A DNA stretch of 8,796 bases from Sinorhizobium sp. (lineage in GTDB: Bacteria; Pseudomonadota; Alphaproteobacteria; Rhizobiales; Rhizobiaceae): the NCBI GenBank assembly GCA_031178305.1, contig JAPSJG010000135.1:1-8796 (forward strand), written 5' to 3'. Under the pieces are notes generated by a model. It made no database searches and had not been told where the DNA came from. It saw nothing but the letters and a program-made list of their open reading frames with translations. Shown here piece by piece: positions 1-6,195 of this stretch. Both the position numbers and the translations under genes were made by a program. Position 1 is the stretch's first letter; each line of letters begins with the position of its first letter.

Positions 1-1
1 A

Positions 2-127
2 CTCTTCGACCGCATCGACGACATCGGCGGCCAGGCCTTCATGACCGGAACGGACCGCGCCATGTTCGAGGCGCTTGGCGAGCGGGGACGCTATCTGACC
101 GTTGCAAACGGCCGCGTTTCGGAGTGA
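2..127 (+). CDS. recF: DNA replication/repair protein RecF, C-terminal end (5' truncated by window)
   Basis: Only the last 41 codons and the TGA stop are present; the gene enters from the left edge in frame 2. The peptide reads LFDRIDDIGGQAFMTGTD and ends in VANGRVSE. This matches the C-terminal part of RecF, where a 'lfdei..lgaQafmTGTd...F' stretch follows the ABC-type signature and Walker B region. RecF is an SMC-like ATPase that binds gapped DNA and helps RecO/RecR load RecA at single-strand gaps. The ATPase motifs lie outside the window, so the call rests on a short tail. The next gene, moeB, starts 51 bp downstream on the same strand. Confidence 0.8.
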   Translation, partial: LFDRIDDIGGQAFMTGTDRAMFEALGERGRYLTVANGRVSE

Positions 128-178
128 CATCCGGCCCTGCCGGACGCCGCTTCGGCGAACACACTGACGGAGACGGAG

Positions 179-940
179 ATGACCGCCCCAACCCTCGAAC
201 CATCAGAAATTGCCCGTTACGCGCGCCATATCGTGCTCGCCGAGATCGGCGGGGCCGGGCAGCAGAAGCTGAAGGCAGCGCGCGTGGTGGTCATCGGCGC
301 GGGAGGCCTGGGCGCGCCGGCGCTGCAATATCTCGCCGCCGCCGGAATCGGAACCCTCGGCATAGTCGATGACGACCTGGTGTCGCTATCGAACCTGCAG
401 CGCCAGATCATTCACGGCACCGGCGACATAGGCCGGCCTAAGGTCGAGAGCGCAGCCGAGACCATCGCGGAGCTCAACCCGCATGTGAGGGTCGTCACGC
501 ACGCGCTCAGGCTAGGACCGGAAAACGCCGACACGATCTTTCGCCAATACGACCTCGTCCTCGACGGCTCGGACAATTTCGACACGCGCTATCTGGCGGC
601 GGATATGGCGGAGGCTGTGGGCGTGCCGCTCGTCACCGGTGCCGTCGGGCGTTTCGACGGCTCGGTTACGGTCTTGAAGCCCTATGAAAGCGATGCCGAG
701 GGCAATCCCAACCCGTCCTACCGCGATCTCTTCCCGACCAAGCCGCCGCCGGGTGCTGTGCCAGCCTGTGCCGAAGCCGGCATCGTCGGTGCGCTCACCG
801 GCGTCATCGGAACGCTTCAGGCGATGGAAGCCATCAAGCTCGTCACCGGCATCGGCGCGCCGCTGGTCGGCCGGCTGTTGCTCTATGATGCGCTTTCCGC
901 CGAGTTCAACACGATCCGCTATCGACGCGGCAGAGCTTGA
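179..940 (+). CDS. moeB: Molybdopterin-synthase adenylyltransferase MoeB (ThiF/HesA/MoeB family, E1-like)
   Basis: This 253-aa protein is the expected length for single-domain MoeB and has no C-terminal rhodanese domain. MoeB adenylates the C-terminal glycine of the small molybdopterin-synthase subunit MoaD so that it can be thiocarboxylated for molybdenum cofactor synthesis; it acts in the cytoplasm. Visible signatures are the nucleotide-binding GAGGLG (residues 40-45), the SNLQRQ segment (71-76), LDGSDNFDTRY (128-138) and the conserved Cys197 in VPACAEAG. The paired zinc cysteines of E. coli MoeB are absent: the CYRC position reads SYRD (180-183), and the C-terminal CxxC is missing because the protein ends in RYRRGRA. 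The ATG is preceded by GGAG at 169-172 with 6-nt spacing. A related ThiF-type E1 activity cannot be excluded. Confidence 0.88.
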   Translation: MTAPTLEPSEIARYARHIVLAEIGGAGQQKLKAARVVVIGAGGLGAPALQYLAAAGIGTLGIVDDDLVSLSNLQRQIIHGTGDIGRPKVESAAETIAELNPHVRVVTHALRLGPENADTIFRQYDLVLDGSDNFDTRYLAADMAEAVGVPLVTGAVGRFDGSVTVLKPYESDAEGNPNPSYRDLFPTKPPPGAVPACAEAGIVGALTGVIGTLQAMEAIKLVTGIGAPLVGRLLLYDALSAEFNTIRYRRGRA

Positions 941-1419
941 TGGACACGGTTCGATTAGAGCCGGGCTTCGATCGCTACGACGAATTGCTCGCGCTGGTCC
1001 TCGCCGCCTTCGCCTATATGGACGGACGGATCGATCCGCCCTCCTCCGCCCACGCATTGACGGTGGACTCGCTGCGCCAGAAGGTGAGTGATGAGATCGC
1101 GTTCGGTGCGATCAGGGGCGGTGATCTGCTCGGCTGCGTCTTCCTGAAGCCCGAGCCGGAATGCCTTTATGTCGGCAAATTGGCGGTTGCGCCCGCGTCG
1201 CAGGGAAGGGGGATTGGCCGGCATCTGATCGACATTGCGGAACAAACCGCCCGCAGCCTCTCACTGCCGGCGCTGAGGCTTCAGACCCGCATAGAACTCA
1301 CCGAAAATCATGAGATCTTCGCGGCGTGGGGCTTCGTCGAAGCAGGCCGCTCCGCCCATCCAGGCTTCACGCGCCCGACCTCGATCGAGATGAAGAAGGT
1401 GATCGTGCCTACGCTCTAA
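940..1419 (+). CDS. GNAT-family N-acetyltransferase
   Basis: This 159-aa protein has a GNAT fold. The acetyl-CoA-binding motif A is clear: a beta strand LYVGKLAVAP (76-85) followed by SQGRGIGRHLIDIAEQTA, which contains the Q/R-x-x-G-x-G pyrophosphate loop (Q88-GRGIG-93). A later strand (ALRLQTRIELTENHEIFAAWGF) is typical of motif B, with the conserved N-x-x-x-x-x-x-x-x-GF. The substrate cannot be told from the sequence. The chosen ATG overlaps the moeB TGA by one base (TGATG), implying translational coupling. A TTG at 937 is also in frame but has no better ribosome-binding site. The 3' end overlaps the stop of the convergent dehydrogenase gene. Confidence 0.8.
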   Translation: MDTVRLEPGFDRYDELLALVLAAFAYMDGRIDPPSSAHALTVDSLRQKVSDEIAFGAIRGGDLLGCVFLKPEPECLYVGKLAVAPASQGRGIGRHLIDIAEQTARSLSLPALRLQTRIELTENHEIFAAWGFVEAGRSAHPGFTRPTSIEMKKVIVPTL

Positions 1420-2420
1420 TCCCGCCCCGGCAGCACCCGGTCCGGCGGGCGGTGGCCGTCGAAAAAGGTGCGGATGTTGATGACCACCTTTTCGCCCATG
1501 TCGACGCGGCCTTCGAGCGTCGCCGAGCTCATATGCGGCAGGAGCACGACCTTGCCTTCGCCGGCGAGCCTGATGAGCTTTGGGTTGATCGATGGTTCGT
1601 TCTCGAACACGTCGAGGCCGGCGCCGGCGATCTTGCCCTCGCGCAGGCACTTGATCATCGCCACCTCGTCGATGACGTCGCCGCGGGCCGTGTTGACGAT
1701 GTAGCTCTCCGGGCGCATCAGCGCCAGCCGCCGGGCGGAGAGGAGATGATATGTCGCGGGCGTCGACGGGCAGTTGACGGAGACGATGTCGACGCGGGCA
1801 AGCATCTGGTCGAGGCTGTCCCAGTAGGTCGCCTCGAGCATCTCCTCGGTTTCCGGGCTCACGCGATGGCGATTGTGATAGTGGATCGAAAGGCCGAAGG
1901 CCTTGGCCCGCCGGGCAACTGCAGTGCCGATCCTGCCCATGCCGACAATCCCTATACGCTTGCCGGCGATGCGCCGCCCGAGCATCCAGGTCGGCGACCA
2001 GCCCGCCCATTCTCCCTTCCGGTCGGTCAGTATTCGCGCACCCTCGGCAAGCCGGCGCGGCACCGCCAGGATCAGCGCCATGGTCATATCGGCCGTGTCT
2101 TCGGTCAGCACGTTGGGCGTGTTGGTGACGGTTATGCCCTTGCGAGCGGCCGCGTCGATATCGATATTGTCCACACCGTTGGAAAAGGCGGCTATTAGCT
2201 TGAGCTGCGGCCCGGCCTGCTCGATGAGTGCCGCGTCGATTCGGTCCGTCACCGTCGGCACGAGCACATCGACCCGCTTGACCGCGGCGACCAGCTCCGG
2301 CTGGCTACGCGGCGCGTCGTCGATGTTCAACTCCGCATCGAACAGTTCGCGCATGCGGGTTTCAACGACGTCCGGCAGTTTCCGCGTGATGTAGACGGTT
2401 GGCTTCTTCTTGCTTGTCAT
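1416..2420 (-). CDS. D-isomer-specific 2-hydroxyacid dehydrogenase (glyoxylate/hydroxypyruvate reductase-like)
   Basis: This 334-aa cytoplasmic NAD(P)-dependent oxidoreductase resembles the GhrB/GyaR group, which reduces glyoxylate or hydroxypyruvate to glycolate or D-glycerate. The Rossmann loop is GMGRIG (160-165). The catalytic triad is visible as Arg246 in NTARGD, Glu275 in VFENEP and His296 in LLPHMSSAT. The substrate-loop region FSNGVDNID (79-87) is also typical. After the second Rossmann strand the usual NAD-selecting Asp is replaced (HYHNRHR, 180-186), which suggests NADPH preference. The start is MTSKKKP; AGGA abuts the ATG directly, a poor ribosome-binding site, so the start is moderately certain. 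The stop codon overlaps that of the convergent acetyltransferase by 4 bp. The exact substrate is inferred. Confidence 0.87.
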   Translation of the reverse strand: MTSKKKPTVYITRKLPDVVETRMRELFDAELNIDDAPRSQPELVAAVKRVDVLVPTVTDRIDAALIEQAGPQLKLIAAFSNGVDNIDIDAAARKGITVTNTPNVLTEDTADMTMALILAVPRRLAEGARILTDRKGEWAGWSPTWMLGRRIAGKRIGIVGMGRIGTAVARRAKAFGLSIHYHNRHRVSPETEEMLEATYWDSLDQMLARVDIVSVNCPSTPATYHLLSARRLALMRPESYIVNTARGDVIDEVAMIKCLREGKIAGAGLDVFENEPSINPKLIRLAGEGKVVLLPHMSSATLEGRVDMGEKVVINIRTFFDGHRPPDRVLPGRD

Positions 2421-2615
2421 TCCTGCGAGCGGCCCTTGTTGACGGGTCCTTAACCAAGTTGGGCGATAGTTTCTCCCTACAGCCGCAAACTAACAGACCC
2501 GGTGGGGAAGACAATTGAAAGTCGCTGTCCGGGTAAGGGATTCGCGCGGCGCGTCCGGTCGGGCGCGCAAAAGCCGCCGCAAAGCTTCGCTTACGAATGG
2601 AAGAAGAGCTTCGTC

Positions 2616-3155
2616 ATGCGCCATGTCATTTCCAAAGCCTCTGCCCTGGTTCTGGCCGCCTTCCTTGGAACGGCCGCGATGACCGCCACCGCGCATGCAC
2701 AGGCAGCCAAGGGCCCAAGCGGTCTGCCGCTTCCCCGCTTCGTCAGCCTGAAGGCGAAGAGCATAAACCTGAGAATCGGCCCGAGTCTCGATTATGCAGT
2801 GGCATTCCGCTATCTTAAATCCGGCGTACCCGTAGAAATCATCCAGGAATACGACAATTGGCGCCGCATCCGCGATGCGGACGGGACGGAGGGCTGGGTC
2901 AACCAGGCGCTGCTTTCCGGCGAGCGCACTGCTCTTGCGGCTCCGTGGATGCGGGGCAAAAGCGAGGGCGTGTTCGTCAATCTCAGGCGCGACCCGCAGG
3001 GTACGGCGTCGATCGTCGCCCGTATGGAGCCCGGCGTGCTCCTGCGCATCGGCGAATGCAACGGCGACTGGTGCCATGCTGAGACCCAGGGGGTCGAGGG
3101 CTGGATTGCTCAGAACGAAATCTGGGGCGCCTATCCGGGCGAGGCCTTCAAGTAG
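2616..3155 (+). CDS. Secreted bacterial SH3-domain protein (two SH3 repeats)
   Basis: This 179-aa protein starts with a Sec signal peptide: MRHVISK, a hydrophobic stretch (ALVLAAFLGTAAM), and an AHA cleavage site after residue 28. The mature part holds two bacterial SH3-like domains of the kind common in Rhizobiales. Domain 1 spans about 43-101 (SLKAKSINLRIGPS...GTEGWVNQALL) and domain 2 about 118-175 (GVFVNLRRDPQG...VEGWIAQNEIWG). Both show the 'vNLRxGPs...G..v.i......W..i....g..GWv' pattern. Such domains usually bind peptidoglycan or protein partners in the periplasm. Cys148 and Cys153 in domain 2 could form a disulphide. The ATG at 2616 is chosen because GGAAGAAGAG (2599-2608) lies 7 nt upstream and the signal peptide begins there. 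The in-frame GTG at 2502 would bury the signal sequence. The role is unknown. Confidence 0.85.
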   Translation: MRHVISKASALVLAAFLGTAAMTATAHAQAAKGPSGLPLPRFVSLKAKSINLRIGPSLDYAVAFRYLKSGVPVEIIQEYDNWRRIRDADGTEGWVNQALLSGERTALAAPWMRGKSEGVFVNLRRDPQGTASIVARMEPGVLLRIGECNGDWCHAETQGVEGWIAQNEIWGAYPGEAFK

Positions 3156-3205
3156 GCCGTGCCACCGTAACTCCCTTCTCCCCGCCTGCGGGGATATGGC
3201 AGGCC
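3155..3205. terminator. Nested palindrome between convergent genes; possible bidirectional terminator / degenerate rhizobial repeat
   Basis: A GC-rich hairpin CCCCGC-CT-GCGGGG (3180-3193) sits inside an imperfect outer inverted repeat, GGCCgTGCCA (3155-3164) against TGGCAGGCC (3197-3205). There is no T-run on either side, so classic intrinsic termination is uncertain. The left half, CCCTTCTCCCCGC, resembles one arm of palindromic repeats found between genes in Rhizobiaceae (from memory). The position, between the stops of two converging genes, suits a transcript-end structure. Confidence 0.45.
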
Positions 3206-3227
3206 TTAAGGAGCGGAGGCAAAGGCA

Positions 3228-4220
3228 TCAGACGAGGGCGGCTTGCCGGGCGGCATCGGCGAGGGACACCATCGGACGGGGGCCGATCTGCCCGATCACG
3301 ATGCCTGCGGCCAGATTGCCGAGCCGGCTGCAATCTTCAAGCGAACGGCCGTTCGTATAACCATAGAGGAAGCCGGCTGCATAAAGATCGCCGGCGCCGG
3401 TGGTATCGACGACTTCCTCCAGGGTGTTCGCACGTACGCGCACGCGTTCGTTGCCGCGGATGACGACGGAGCCTTCCTCGCTCAGTGTGACGGCGGCAAG
3501 CCTGCAGTCTTTCGCCAGTTGATCGAGTGCGTAATCGAAATCCTCCGTCTCGTAGAGCGCCAGCGCTTCCTGCCGGTTGGCGAAGACGATGTCGACGGTG
3601 CCGGAGCGCATCAGTTCCAGGAACTCGCCACGGTAGCGATGCACGCAGAAACTGTCGGAAAGCGTCATCGCCGTCTCACGGCCGTGCCCGTGAGCAATGC
3701 GCGCCGCCTCGCGGATCGCGTCCTTGGCGCGCGGCGGATCCCACAGGTATCCCTCGAAATAGGTCAGCTTCGACTGCGCGACCACATCGGCTTCCACATC
3801 CTCCGGGCCAAGCTCGACACAGGCCCCTAGATAGGTGTTCATCGAGCGCTCCCCGTCCTCGGTGACGAAGATCATCGAACGCGCGGTCGGCGGCAAGCTC
3901 GCGAGCGGCTTCGTCTGGAAATGAACCCCCTGGGCGCGGATATCATGGGTGAAGATCTGGCCGAGCTGGTCGTCGGCGATTTTGCCGAAATAGGCGGCGC
4001 GCCCGCCCAGGCTAGCGACACCCGCCGCCGTATTGCCGGCGCTGCCGCCGGATGCCTCGACCGCCGGACCCATGCGCGAATAGAGCAGTTCCGCCCTATC
4101 CGCGTCGATGAGGTTCATCGCGCCCTTGATGATGCCGTTCTCCAAGAGAAAGCTGTCGTTGCAGCGCGAAATGATATCGACGATCGCATTGCCGATCGTC
4201 AGGACATCGAATCTGGTCAT
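3228..4220 (-). CDS. PfkB-family carbohydrate/purine kinase, adenosine kinase-like
   Basis: This 330-aa protein belongs to the ribokinase/PfkB family. The N-terminal DVLTIGNAIVDI (5-16), the GGSAGNTAAGVASLGG stretch (58-73, PfkB signature 1 region) and VDTTGAGDLYAAGFLYG (271-287, signature 2 with the catalytic base Asp278) are all present and intact. The overall pattern, with IDADRAELLY and SFCVHRYRGEFLELM, matches the bacterial proteins annotated as adenosine kinase, which phosphorylate adenosine to AMP with ATP in purine salvage. Other sugar or nucleoside substrates remain possible. A purine-rich GGGGGCTC precedes the ATG. The upstream VOC gene lies on the same strand but 88 bp away, so a separate promoter is likely. 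Confidence 0.85.
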   Translation of the reverse strand: MTRFDVLTIGNAIVDIISRCNDSFLLENGIIKGAMNLIDADRAELLYSRMGPAVEASGGSAGNTAAGVASLGGRAAYFGKIADDQLGQIFTHDIRAQGVHFQTKPLASLPPTARSMIFVTEDGERSMNTYLGACVELGPEDVEADVVAQSKLTYFEGYLWDPPRAKDAIREAARIAHGHGRETAMTLSDSFCVHRYRGEFLELMRSGTVDIVFANRQEALALYETEDFDYALDQLAKDCRLAAVTLSEEGSVVIRGNERVRVRANTLEEVVDTTGAGDLYAAGFLYGYTNGRSLEDCSRLGNLAAGIVIGQIGPRPMVSLADAARQAALV

Positions 4221-4308
4221 GAGCCCCCGTCCGGTTTCCTGTATGGCCGGGAACCGTTAATAGCGGTTTTGCGACCGTTTGAAAGCCAAAACGACAAAAG
4301 CGGCGTGA

Positions 4309-4734
4309 TCACTTCGGCAATGCTGCCGCTTCATACGCAGCGGCGAACTCCGCACTTGGCGGTATCGGTTTGATGATGTCGATCATTACGCCGTTCGGAT
4401 CGGCCGTGATGAAGTGACGCTGACCGAAGGACTCGTCGCAGATCGGCTTCAGAATCGGAAGTCCCGCCGACTGTGCCTCGGCGTATAGCTGGTCCGGGTC
4501 CTCTACTTCGAAATTCAAGAGCAGGCCCTGTATGGGCACCCGATGCGTTTGCGGCACGGTTTCGTGGTTAAAATCGAGAATGGCAAGCGTCACATGCTCG
4601 TCCTCGGTCGATTGGAGATGCATGTACCAGGGGCTTCTGAAAAGCGGCTCGAAGCGGAAATGCCGAACGTAGAAGTCCGATGTAGCCTGTACATCATCGG
4701 TCATGATGACCGGGTAATAGCTTGTAGTTTTCAT
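4309..4734 (-). CDS. VOC-superfamily (glyoxalase / bleomycin-resistance / dioxygenase fold) protein
   Basis: This 141-aa protein has the usual size of a single-chain VOC protein made of two beta-alpha-beta-beta-beta modules. Module 1 starts YYPVIMTDDVQATSDFYVRHFRF (6-28), the classic 'v...D...s..FY...lgf' opening. Module 2 starts LLLNFEVEDPDQLYAEAQSAG (71-91) and ends GQRHFITADPNGVMIDIIKP (104-123), where the family usually has 'DPdGn.iel'. The family includes glyoxalase I, ring-cleavage dioxygenases and antibiotic-sequestering proteins; a metal-ligand set cannot be assigned, so the substrate is unknown. The start MKTTSYYP is chosen because it begins the fold and has GGAG and AAAGGGA just upstream. 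An upstream extension to 4887 would run through the promoter and into the divergent tetR gene. It is probably repressed by that TetR protein. Confidence 0.83.
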   Translation of the reverse strand: MKTTSYYPVIMTDDVQATSDFYVRHFRFEPLFRSPWYMHLQSTEDEHVTLAILDFNHETVPQTHRVPIQGLLLNFEVEDPDQLYAEAQSAGLPILKPICDESFGQRHFITADPNGVMIDIIKPIPPSAEFAAAYEAAALPK

Positions 4735-4738
4735 TCCC

Positions 4739-4766
4739 TTTACTCCGTTATAAATTAACATACAAT
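4739..4766 (+). promoter_or_regulatory. Candidate promoter of the tetR-family gene
   Basis: TTTACT (4739-4744) and TACAAT (4761-4766) form a weak sigma70-like pair with a 16-bp spacer. The -10 hexamer lies inside the proximal operator (4758-4774), which would give autorepression. Predicted transcription starts near 4773, leaving a short leader that contains the second operator. By eye only. Confidence 0.35.
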
Positions 4767-4781
4767 CTGTACGTACATCAA
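4752..4781 (-). promoter_or_regulatory. Candidate promoter of the VOC gene
   Basis: Read on the minus strand, TTGATG (4781 to 4776) and TAATTT (4757 to 4752) form a sigma70-like pair with an 18-bp spacer. The proximal operator palindrome (4758-4774) fills the spacer, the classic place for a repressor to block RNA polymerase. The assignment is by eye and unproven. Confidence 0.45.
4758..4774. promoter_or_regulatory. Operator-like palindrome O1 (ACATACA-N3-TGTACGT)
   Basis: The seven-base arms ACATACA and TGTACGT are separated by 3 bp and match at 6 of 7 positions. The site repeats the pattern of O2, 27 bp downstream centre to centre. Its place between divergent tetR and VOC genes and over both inferred promoters is what is expected of a TetR-family dimer site. 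Confidence 0.65.
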
Positions 4782-4784
4782 CTA

Positions 4785-4801
4785 ACATACAGGATGTATG
4801 T
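4785..4801. promoter_or_regulatory. Operator-like palindrome O2 (ACATACA-GGA-TGTATGT), abutting the tetR start
   Basis: The seven-base inverted repeat is perfect, with a GGA spacer, and ends at the base immediately before the tetR ATG. The only Shine-Dalgarno-like sequence for tetR, AGGA at 4791-4794 with 7-nt spacing, lies in the centre of this palindrome. DNA binding or an mRNA hairpin here could therefore both affect tetR expression. Confidence 0.65.
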
Positions 4802-5392
4802 ATGCAACAGAAACATCGGCGTTCGAACCGCGAGCGCTCCGACGCGACCCGGACCGCTATTCTCGACGCCGCACGTGCCCTCTTCATCGACAGGGGCTAT
4901 GCGGAAACGGCAACGCCGGACATCGTCGCCGCCGCGGGGCTGACACGCGGGGCGCTCTACCATCACTTCGCAGACAAGAAGGCCCTGTTTCGGGCGTTGA
5001 TCGAACGGGAGGCGCGCGAGGTGGCAAGATCGATCGAAAGCTCGACGGTCGAAGGCCTTTCGCCGCCGGAGGCGCTGCTAGCCGGTGCCGCCGCCTATTT
5101 CGACGCTATGGCGGTTCCCGGGCGGGTGCGCCTGCTGCTGCTCGATGGGCCGGCAGTCCTAGGCGTCAGCGAAATGGCGGCCGTCGATGCTGCGCATGGC
5201 GGCAGGACTCTAGAGGAGGGCCTGGCCGCCGTCATGGCGCCGCAAGGTTTGGAGGAGAGAGCCATCAAGGCGATAACGTTTCTGCTCTCGGCGGCTTTCG
5301 ACCGGGCCGCGCTCGAGATCGATGCCGGTGCTGCGCGGGCCGACTACGCCTATGCGATCGACAGGCTGATCGATCGCCTGATCGCTCCATAA
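4802..5392 (+). CDS. TetR/AcrR-family transcriptional regulator
   Basis: This 196-aa protein has the TetR length and N-terminal DNA-binding domain: ATRTAILDAARALFIDRGYAETATPDIVAAAGLTRGALYHHFADKKALFRALIE (15-68). The helix-turn-helix is around 38-57, and the conserved 'G.t.galyhHF.dKeaLf' is intact. The C-terminal ligand domain (about 80-196) is mostly helical (LLAGAAAYFDAMAVPGRVRLLLLDGPAVLG...) and gives no clue to the effector. The ATG at 4802 directly follows operator-like palindrome O2. Divergent arrangement with the VOC gene and the paired operators suggest it represses both genes. The 3' end lies 18 bp from the convergent nth stop. Confidence 0.9.
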   Translation: MQQKHRRSNRERSDATRTAILDAARALFIDRGYAETATPDIVAAAGLTRGALYHHFADKKALFRALIEREAREVARSIESSTVEGLSPPEALLAGAAAYFDAMAVPGRVRLLLLDGPAVLGVSEMAAVDAAHGGRTLEEGLAAVMAPQGLEERAIKAITFLLSAAFDRAALEIDAGAARADYAYAIDRLIDRLIAP

Positions 5393-5410
5393 GGTCGACG
5401 GCGCAGCCGA

Positions 5411-6181
5411 TCAGCCGGTGACGGGAATGACTTGCGGCGGCAGTTCGACGAGCGGCGCGGGGATGTCGCAGGTCTTCTCGGGGGACTTGCACAGGTCGGC
5501 GATGACGCATCGTTCGCACTCCGGCCGACGCGCCTTGCAGACATAGCGGCCATGAAGGATCAGCCAATGATGCGCATGGAAGAGATATTTCTCCGGGATG
5601 ACGCGAAGGAGATGCGCCTCGACCTCGTCCGGCGTCTTGCCGGGCGCCAGCCGAATTCTGTTGGCGATCCGGAAGATGTGCGTGTCGACGGCGATCGCCG
5701 CCTGGCCGAAGGCCATCTGCAAGACGACATTGGCGGTCTTGCGACCGACGCCCGGCAGGCCCATCAATTCCTCGCGCGTGCGCGGCACCTCGCCGCCGAA
5801 GTTGGCGATCAGCTTTTCGCTGAGCGCAATGACATTCTTCGCCTTGTTGCGGTAGAGGCCGATGGTCCTGATGTAGTCGCGAAGCCGCTCTTCGCCGAGC
5901 GCCAGCATTTTTTCCGGCGTGTCGGCGACGGCGAATAGCGGCCGCGTCGCCCTGTTGACACCGGCATCCGTCGCCTGCGCCGAAAGCGCAACTGCGACCA
6001 GGAGGGTGAAGGCATTGACATGCTCGAGCTCGCCCCTCGGCTCCGGGCGCTGCACCGAAAAGCGGCGGAAGATTTCCTCGACTTCGGCAGGCTTGTAGGC
6101 GCTGCGCTGTCGCGCACTCGCGCGCCGGGCGGGCGCTGCGTTCGACCTGCGAGATGGTGGCGGTGATTTGACGTTTTTCAT
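5411..6181 (-). CDS. nth: Endonuclease III (bifunctional DNA glycosylase / AP lyase)
   Basis: This 256-aa protein removes oxidised pyrimidines and nicks abasic sites in base excision repair. The helix-hairpin-helix LPGVGRKTANVVL (142-154) contains catalytic Lys148, and VDTHIFRIANR (165-175) contains catalytic Asp166. The [4Fe-4S] ligands follow exact C-x6-C-x2-C-x5-C spacing at Cys215, 222, 225 and 231. A basic, low-complexity N-terminal extension (about 1-27, KSPPPSRRSNAAPARRASARQR) precedes the catalytic domain; this is longer than in E. coli Nth (211 aa). The start MKNVKSPPP is chosen because the longer in-frame start at 6265 would cover the start of the divergent DUF2244 gene. No clear Shine-Dalgarno sequence precedes it, consistent with a leaderless mRNA. 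Confidence 0.93.
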   Translation of the reverse strand: MKNVKSPPPSRRSNAAPARRASARQRSAYKPAEVEEIFRRFSVQRPEPRGELEHVNAFTLLVAVALSAQATDAGVNRATRPLFAVADTPEKMLALGEERLRDYIRTIGLYRNKAKNVIALSEKLIANFGGEVPRTREELMGLPGVGRKTANVVLQMAFGQAAIAVDTHIFRIANRIRLAPGKTPDEVEAHLLRVIPEKYLFHAHHWLILHGRYVCKARRPECERCVIADLCKSPEKTCDIPAPLVELPPQVIPVTG

Positions 6182-6195
6182 GTGGCATCTATAGT
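6168..6195 (+). promoter_or_regulatory. Candidate promoter of the DUF2244 gene
   Basis: TTGACG (6168-6173) and TATAGT (6190-6195) are separated by 16 bp. The pattern fits the rhizobial sigma70 consensus (CTTGAC, then CTATAT). The predicted start is about 6201-6202, only 2-3 nt before the ATG at 6204. The -35 lies inside the first codons of nth, and the -10 core CTATAG is shared with the nth promoter. Confidence 0.55.

Noticed and set aside
512..1057. 181-codon open frame on the minus strand across moeB
   Set aside because: It is antisense to a clear moeB; its translation is Arg-rich with no domain pattern, as expected for a GC-rich shadow frame.
1326..2198. 290-codon open frame on + antisense to the hydroxyacid dehydrogenase
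   Set aside because: The opposing frame has an intact catalytic triad and Rossmann motif; this one shows no family signature.
2502..2615. GTG start extending the SH3 protein by 38 residues
   Set aside because: It would put a polar, basic stretch before the signal peptide; the ATG at 2616 has a good ribosome-binding site.
2421..2615. Promoter pairs such as TTGACG at 2439 or TTGAAA at 2515 for the SH3 gene
   Set aside because: No convincing -10 hexamer at a suitable distance was found; this 195-bp gap otherwise shows nothing I can support.
3243..3830. 195-codon open frame on + antisense to the PfkB kinase
   Set aside because: It is a shadow of the kinase gene; composition and lack of motifs give no support.
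5265..6188. 307-codon open frame on - overlapping nth and the tetR 3' end
   Set aside because: It is longer than nth but in another frame, rich in Arg/Ala/Pro, and without the HhH or Fe-S motifs that the nth frame carries perfectly.
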